Position numbers and translations under genes: made by a program
Source of the DNA: Apodemus sylvaticus
Lineage: Eukaryota > Chordata > Mammalia > Rodentia > Muridae
Length of the DNA stretch: 64,000 bases
Assembly (NCBI RefSeq): GCF_947179515.1
Contig: NC_067495.1
Location: forward strand, 89,215,861 to 89,279,860
Reading direction: 5' to 3'
Shown: piece by piece, positions 58,060-64,000 of the stretch
Position numbering within the stretch: position 1 is the first letter of the stretch
Layout: every line of letters starts with the position of its first letter
Notes under the pieces: generated by a model
Told to the model about the DNA's origin: nothing
The model's database searches: none
The model's input: the letters and a program-made list of their open reading frames with translations, nothing else

Positions 58060-59896
58060 GAGTATACCTATGAGAATGTTTCCAAAGAACATTAGATCAG
58101 GATGGTACTGCCTTCCTGAATGGATAAACTGCTAGATGGAATCATACTATGTTGTCATTATTGGGGAGTGTTGAAAGGAAACAGTTGGGATTATTTGAAA
58201 AAAGGAGGTCAATGAAAATTGAACTTGCTGCATGTATCTTGTCCTGGGTCATTTTATAATAACTGTGCTGCCTGCTACATATGAAATGACACATTTATTC
58301 TTCATGATCTCCTACTTATAGGATAAATGCACAAGCTTATGTGGTCAAGTGAACATGACCTGCATTCTGGGAAAATGTAAACCAAAGTAAATATTTCCTC
58401 TTTAAACTGTTGTTGCTCTCAGTGTTGCCATCTCTGTCTCATTTAAGTTTTGTTTTTTGTTTTTTTGTTTTTTTTTTTTTTTTTTTGGTGACCTTTTCGT
58501 ACATATATTATTGTACTTTGTCCCACCTCCTAACTTTGTTTCTTCTTTGTTCTTTTAATAAGAATTCTTCATTTCATGAATACTCTACATTTTAGAATGT
58601 GAGAACACAGGATGTCAAAAAATCAAAGATCTAATTATTATCATTATTATTTATATGCACATATATATTTGCTGCATATATGCCACAAAAGATCGTATCA
58701 AAATAGAAATAATGAATTCTGTACATGGCAGCATAGATGATCCTTGCAAATATCTAAAAGGAAGAAGTTATTAGAAGTTAGATATGAACAAAAAGAATAC
58801 ATATGGTTAGAAAATACGGAATGATGGATATCACCTAGCAAATATAAACCAGAAGCTAAGGGAGGGAAGCTTCGGGAACTTTAGAACTATTATCTATCCA
58901 TCTACCTCTCATTTTGTTTATATATCCTAGTTTTATTATTATTATTTTTTAAACAAGAAAGTGATGGTCAAGTCAAGATAAATGAGTATCTTTAATACAC
59001 TCAGGTTATACCCGTTAAGTACAACTTTATATTCAAAGATGCCAGAATTTCTTGTGGAACATAAAACGATCCAAATCTGAGGCAGGAAATAGAGAAGGAA
59101 AGAATTCAGTACATTTGAGATGCCAGATGGAAGAGTATCAGTTATTATGTAGCTTATTTTAAGAGTTTTAACAATAACATACAGAAGTCCCTATTGCCAG
59201 AACAAGACAGTTTCAGCTACAATAAGTGTATAAATTTCAAAACATTAAAAGCCAACAAGAATGTTTAATCTCTTGAGATTTTAAATTCATTGAGTAGAAA
59301 AATACTGAGAGATAAGATTAAATATATTGAAACTTGAGTAGCTAAACTGAATAAATCACATATTCATATTTTTATGTAAACTTTACCAATCCAATTAATA
59401 ACTACAAAATAGATCAATGCTTTCAAAATTAAACAGAGAGAAGTAAAAGAAGCATTAAATTTTCCCCACCTACTTTTGATAAAATTTTCAGATAAGTAAA
59501 TAAGACAAAAAGAAACTTTAAAGGAAGATAGGCTTAGTGTAGCTCATGGTTTGATAGTTCAGTTCCTTTTGTCAGATTTTAGTTCCTCTTGTAAGTATTG
59601 TGGTGGGATTGGCTTATACATGAGCCAATCTATTCATACTATTCATATTGAGTTACAGTTGCAAGACACAGGAATGCTGATATACTGCTGGCTTCCTCAT
59701 TTTTTTCCTTTTTGTTTCAGTCAAATACTCCAGGGTATGGGTGATATTGCCCACATATTACTTATAATACATCATAAATTTTGCTAAGTGTATATTTACT
59801 ATACTATTCAATTTGGTGATGCACATTTAAGTAATAAAATCATCAAGAAATGCAAAACAAACAAAACAAAGCTACAGCCATAAAAGTTATAGTAAA
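58060..59896. other. Mostly unique AT-rich DNA
   Basis: Contains only a T-rich run at about 58449-58487 without an attached SINE body. Nothing else is supported. Confidence 0.45.
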
Positions 59897-60010
59897 TGAG
59901 GCATGGTGGCCTATACCTGTAGTTGTTGGACTCACAATGGGAAGGGAGAAGGATGGTGAATTTCAGAATAATCTTAGAGAGACTATTATTGAAATAAAAT
60001 AAGAAAATGT
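59897..60010 (+). mobile_element. Degraded B1-like SINE
   Basis: GAGGCATGGTGGCCTATACCTGTAG start and an AATAAAATAAG tail; weak in the middle. Confidence 0.5.
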
Positions 60011-60179
60011 CAGAGTCATAACCATTTTTAAAATTGCAAAAGGGGACGCTATTTAAAATAGGACACAGAGATAGACTCACTGGGTATGAGCAATGGCTAG
60101 ATGATCTTTGCTTTATACTGTATATGCTTTTAATATAGCTTTGATTCACTTCATTATAAAAATAAATTTAAATTTGTAT

Positions 60180-60310
60180 CTATAAACTCAACATTTTGGA
60201 TACTTAGAATTGTCACAAGTTCAAGAGTAGCTTCAGCTACATAGTTCAATGAGTTCTAAGCCAACCAATGCTAGCTATTAACACTTTGTTTTAAAAAATA
60301 CAAAAAAACA
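60180..60310 (+). mobile_element. Degraded B1-like SINE
   Basis: TTTTGGATACTTAGAATTGTCACAAGTTCAAGAGTAGCTTCAGCTACATAG, then ACTTTGTTTTAAAAAATAC: B1 middle and 3' end with many changes. Confidence 0.5.
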
Positions 60311-60344
60311 ATTAAAGATTAGAAACAGTATATTTTTTTTAAAA

Positions 60345-60479
60345 TTTTGTTTTAGACTTATTTATGTTTATGAATTTTTACCTGACTGAATACATATGCA
60401 TGGCTATATATATGTACAAGGGCTGCTTAATGAGATCAGAAGAGGGCATCGGATTCTCTTAATGTGACTGAAGGCTAGG
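60345..60479 (-). mobile_element. B3-type SINE 3' part
   Basis: TTTAGACTTATTTATGTTTATG tail and GATCAGAAGAGGGCATCGGATTCTC on the minus strand; the tRNA-like half is absent, cut off by the Lx fragment. Confidence 0.55.
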
Positions 60480-61110
60480 TTGATATCTGTAGCCTAGGTT
60501 AGCACCTAAAGCCTTGAGTATGTCTATCATCTGTGCAGCCACCTGAAGCCACGCTGATGTACCTGGCCTGTGTTTTAGACAGAAACCATGTGAAAGTCCA
60601 TGATCTATAAATGGCAAGGAAGTTTCTTTTGCAACAGCATCTCTGCAGACTCAAAGGTGTGAATGAGAGACATAGAAGGCCTCGGTGAGACCCTCTTACC
60701 ACAACACTGCCTCCACTCAAAAGACAAGTCTAGACAGAATGCTATTGAAGAGAACACTTAAACCTTGTAATAGGGATGCTAAAATGTAGCTCTTCACAGT
60801 TGAAGTCTTCTGGTGGTGCTGTGGGCAGGGAAGAACTCAGTTTTATTTAAGGGGCTGTCTAGTTGAAGTTTACTCATGCTCCAGTGAGTAAACAATAAGC
60901 AACATAAATAAGACTTGGAATTTGGGGATTTTTTTCATTGTTTTTTTTTTCTTTTTGTTAGTTTTTTTCATTTTAATTTTCTTATTTTGTTTTTATGGCT
61001 GTCACAAGTGTGTGGTGGAACCTGGAGGTCTGCGATGTAATTATGATTGGGAAGTATTATATGGAACTTCCAAATAGTCAATAAAAAATATTATGTTTAA
61101 ACAAAAATAT
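60480..61110 (+). mobile_element. Lx-type LINE-1 3' UTR
   Basis: TGATATCTGTAGCCTAGGTTAGCACC, AATGGCAAGGAAGTTTCTTTTGCA, GAAGTCTTCTGGTGGTGCTG, GGGCTGTCTAGTTGAAGTTTACTCATGCTCCAGTGAGTA and a T-rich then CAATAAAAAATATTATG end. The first 100 bp match 63132-63230, part of another Lx copy. Confidence 0.7.
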
Positions 61111-61303
61111 CCCCTTGAACTAGTTGTAGATATTTTTGAGCTGACATGTACATGCTAGAACATGGACTTCAGACTTCTGCACCAGCAATGCTATCTATCC
61201 CTCAACCACCAAGCAATCTCTCTGGTTCCCAAAAGTATAACTTTTATTAATGAAAGATATGCTATATGAATGTGCCATAAATTTAAATCTTAAAAGAAAG
61301 AAA

Positions 61304-61459
61304 CAATGCTGGAGAGACAGCTCAGCATTTAAGAGAACAGATAGTTCTTCCAAAGGTCCTGAGTTCAATTCCCAGCAACCACATGGCAGCTCACAACCAT
61401 CTGTAATGGGGTCTGATACTCTTTCTGGTGTGACTGAAGTGAGCAATGGTGTACTCATA

Positions 61460-61499
<40 letters not shown>

Positions 61500-61503
61500 A
61501 TAT
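61304..61503 (+). mobile_element. B2 SINE with (TAAA)n tail
   Basis: GCTGGAGAGACAGCTCAGC (A-box region), CTGAGTTCAATTCCCAGCAACCACATGG (B-box region), CAACCATCTGTAATGGGGTCTGATACTCTTTCTGGTG, then about ten TAAA units at 61462-61503. B2 is tRNA-derived and RNA polymerase III transcribed. Confidence 0.92.
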
Positions 61504-61529
61504 TTAGACAAAACACATTGAAAAAAGAA

Positions 61530-61597
61530 AGAGAGAGGGAGAAAGGAAGGAAGGAAGAAAGGAAGGAAGGAAGGAAGAAAAAAAGAAAAAAGAAGGA

Positions 61598-61665
<68 letters not shown>

Positions 61666-61668
61666 GAA
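61530..61668 (+). repeat. GGAA/GAAA simple repeat
   Basis: (GGAA)n blocks give way to about 16 uninterrupted GAAA units, purine-only to 61668. Frames of Lys/Glu or Phe/Leu/Ser are artefacts. Confidence 0.95.
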
Positions 61669-61804
61669 GTGTTGACCAATACCTAAATACTAGAAGGCAA
61701 AGTTAAAGTGGCTCTCTTGGAAACAGGAAGTCATCTTAAATAGACCTTACTACAGCAAAATGGATAAATATATGAATACATTTAAATTAATAATACTTTC
61801 ATTA

Positions 61805-62330
61805 TTGTTGATAGTCACATCAAGTTAACCCAAATTAAAATTATCTGAGTAAGGAGCCTCATCAATACAACTGTCCTGGTTGCCTTGGCCAATGCAGGAA
61901 GGCCCATGTTAGTGTAGCAGATAGCAACTCAAATAAAGCATGTGTCAGAAGGAAGATCATCTTGCCTTTTGGGGACTTGGCTTTTCCACCAAGTTGTTGC
62001 TGCCTCACCTGATTGCTTCGTTGATAGCAGAACCACTGTTCTTAAGCATTCAACTTGATAATGAGAGTTGTAAATCTCCACGAATTTTATTGGTTTCTCG
62101 TGTCATATTGTAACTACTAAGGCAACTAACCTTGTAGACTGAGTCATTGTCCCTGCCCCTTGCAGTGAGTAACAGCTATTGTGAGAGTATTCAGAATGTT
62201 GAATGCATTCAGCTTCAAAATGAGCAACTACTGGGATTCTGAGTTTCTTGGCTATGTTTTGGTTATTGCTAATTATCTTCTTGCTTCTGTTCCTCTAGAG
62301 AATCTTTACTCAAAAAACTGTATTAATAAG
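61805..62330 (+). mobile_element. Possible old MaLR-like LTR remnant
   Basis: TGTTGATAGTCACATCAAGTTAACCC and TTATCTGAGTAAGGAGCCTCA resemble the start of ORR1-type LTRs. Further on only scattered similarity remains, e.g. TTGCTAATTATCTTCTTGCTTCTGTTCCTCTAGAG near 62265. Low confidence. Confidence 0.3.
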
Positions 62331-62576
62331 GATCATATTGTGAAGAATGCAAACACAAGTGAAGTGGTTTAAGTTTCAATAAGTATCATGAAAGTGGTAA
62401 TAATTTAATTTCTTTTAAACTAGGAAGGGAATGTATGCTGTGTTCTTTAGGTAATTATAAGAAAAATATAATGCATAGCTATTAAGTGACTACCCAGGCT
62501 ATGAAAGTTGAAAACTATGTGTTTAGATGGCCAAAGAGGGGAAAGGGATAAGTGAAAACATAAATCTATACTTTCT

Positions 62577-63264
62577 TTTTGTTTTAAACGATTATTTGAG
62601 AATTTCACATCATGTAACCCCAAACATGCTCTCCTGCCAGTCTACACATGTCTGCCTCCTTCCCCTTGCCTCCTATCACCCCCAAAGGAAAAAAAAAAAA
62701 CAGGTCCATTTGTGTTGTTCATTTACTCACTGGAGGATGGTCAAATTCCTAGTAGTCAGTTCCCAATGGAGGAGGAGATTTTCTCTACCTGCATCCACAA
62801 CAGAAGCAACAGTAGGCAAAGCCAAGGCAGTAGGCAAAGGGGTAAGACAGCTCTCCTATGAGAAGCGAGGTCAATTCTACCAAGACCTACAGTGCCAGCT
62901 ATCATTGCTTTCTGCAGTCCACACTGATGTTCTGAGACTCAATGAAACTTGAAAATAATATTAACATATGCATTCTGTATTCCTGACTGATGACTTGGTG
63001 ATGTCTGTTGGCATTGCTACCTTAGGAGGCCATGCCAACAGACATCACCATGAGGCCATGTTGAGGTCCTTGGACAAGGCAGCTGCTGAGGGCCATGAGT
63101 GGGTCATTCCTGGTATAGCCCCACTGCCTTGCTGATATCTGTAGCCTATATTACCACTGGAACCCATACTTCATTTGGGCAGCCTGTGGAAGCCGTTTTA
63201 ATGTCTGTAAGCAAACAGACCTGGCCTCATCTGTCAAGGGAGAGCTGCCCCTTCACTTTGTGGG
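62577..63264 (-). mobile_element. Lx-type LINE-1 3' UTR with 5' inversion
   Basis: 62577 to about 62800 is minus-strand Lx 3' end (TTTGAGAATTTCACATCATG, CATTTACTCACTGGAGGATGGTCAAATTCCTAGTAG). About 62820-63264 is plus-strand upstream Lx 3' UTR (GACAGCTCTCCTATGAGAAG, TGCTGATATCTGTAGCC). Flanks AAATCTATACTTTCT (62562-62576) and AAATCTAAGTTTTCT (63265-63279) match 12/15, a decayed TSD. The 141-codon frame at 62527-62952 spans the junction and is not a gene. Confidence 0.65.
62996..63050. repeat. Perfect 19-bp inverted repeat, 17-nt spacer
   Basis: TGGTGATGTCTGTTGGCAT (62996-63014) is exactly complementary to ATGCCAACAGACATCACCA (63032-63050). The spacer is TGCTACCTTAGGAGGCC. It lies inside the inverted segment of the Lx element. 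Confidence 0.97.
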
Positions 63265-63279
63265 AAATCTAAGTTTTCT

Positions 63280-64000
63280 AAACAGAAAACTAACACGATT
63301 GTAAAATAAATCTGATGAAACAGAAAGTATAGTCAATAAATACAGGTAGATACTGAATATAAAACATTAAAATTCAAGAGCTGGCATAGGGTAAGAACAA
63401 ATTATATGCAATTTAAGAGATTATAATTTTAAATATAAAAACTCAAAAATAGCTAAAGAAATAATTTCTGCCTCGTGCCATGCGACCACAAATCAAAAGT
63501 AATCTAAAGCTGGATCAGAATGTTAAATGATAAAATCTCACTACTCAGTAAGTCAAGCGATTGTGATGGACAAAGTGCCAGTCTAGTGAAAATGATAAAA
63601 GAAGAAATTTTGTATTTTATCACATTTCTCAAAATAAAATAGCAGACATAAATGATAATGTTAAGGTGCTATAATGAAGTTCACCTAATTGACATATGTA
63701 GCATATTACCCAATTTGACAGGAGTCATTTTATATTCAAGTACACAAACAGCCTTTATTAAAATAGACCATGGCCTGTTCTGTAAAGAAAGTCTTAGTCC
63801 CTTTCAAAGCATTAAACTCACAGTCCACTACTGAATAAGGGTCTTTCTCAATACAAAGTAATTTTTAAAAATCTATTTTTAGAAAGGTAGAAAAGTATTT
63901 TAATTAAGGGATGAACAAGATTCAAAATGGGTATTATAAATAGTGTGAAATAATTGATAGTAATAAAATTATGACAAAATGAAGGCTGAAGGAGTTAGTT
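63280..64000. other. Unique AT-rich DNA, nothing recognised
   Basis: No supported repeat or gene to the end of the window. Confidence 0.45.

Noticed and set aside
59808..60149. 113-codon minus frame, Cys/Ser/Phe rich
   Set aside because: It covers a degraded B1-like SINE and AT-rich DNA, with no domain.
62527..62952. 141-codon plus frame starting MAKEGKGISEN
   Set aside because: It crosses the junction of two opposite Lx 3' UTR segments, so it cannot be an ancestral reading frame; the similarity of its start to a real protein start is chance.

Overview
This is non-coding mammalian DNA, almost certainly from the mouse lineage (Mus). It carries B1, B2 and B3 SINEs. One B1 is nearly intact, with a 48-nt A tail and a perfect 13-bp target-site duplication (TSD). 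There are many rodent LINE-1 pieces (young L1Md-like and older Lx-like), mouse MT/ORR1-type MaLR LTRs, and long CA, TC, TA and GA microsatellites. No CRISPR array, operon or prokaryotic signal is present. I see no intact protein-coding gene: the long open frames are low-complexity repeats, LINE-1 fragments or short AT-rich chance frames. Repeat family names are from memory of consensus sequences and are provisional. Boundaries fixed by a TSD are good to a few bases; other boundaries are approximate.

Layout. 1-7 kb: a 142-bp direct repeat, an old MLT1-like LTR, a B1, a small 5'-inverted L1, a complete fossil hAT transposon and several old LINE-1 pieces. 7-12 kb: mostly unique AT-rich DNA with a hAT element and a MIR. 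12.45-13.45 kb: a 1-kb, almost pure purine tract (32-bp minisatellite, then a GGAGAA hexamer, then GAA triplets). 14-20 kb: mostly unique. 20-25.4 kb: MaLR LTR, a 1.86-kb 5'-inverted L1 and another L1 3' end. 25-36 kb: mostly unique with scattered old repeats. 36-42 kb: L1/Lx blocks and another 5'-inverted L1. 45.16-47.15 kb: a three-level nest of retroelements. 48.45-50.79 kb: a complete ORF1-only LINE-1 derivative. 51-64 kb: SINEs, old L1, Lx fragments, microsatellites and a third clear class of 5'-inverted element (Lx).

The most interesting objects are two. The first is the 2.34-kb element at 48451-50787. It has tandem promoter monomers, a broken LINE-1 ORF1, only the first few dozen bases of ORF2, a 3' region built of about 162-bp tandem repeats, an A-rich tail and a perfect 16-bp TSD. 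It is a half-LINE (HAL1-type) non-autonomous retrotransposon. The second is the nest at 45158-47151, whose innermost L1 is both 5'-inverted and carries a 145-bp candidate 3' transduction with its own poly(A) signal and tail. Five separate L1/Lx insertions in the window show the twin-priming (5'-inversion) structure.

Two weak exon-like patterns on the minus strand (16343-16560 and 30910-31024) are the only hints of a transcription unit and are reported as unproven.
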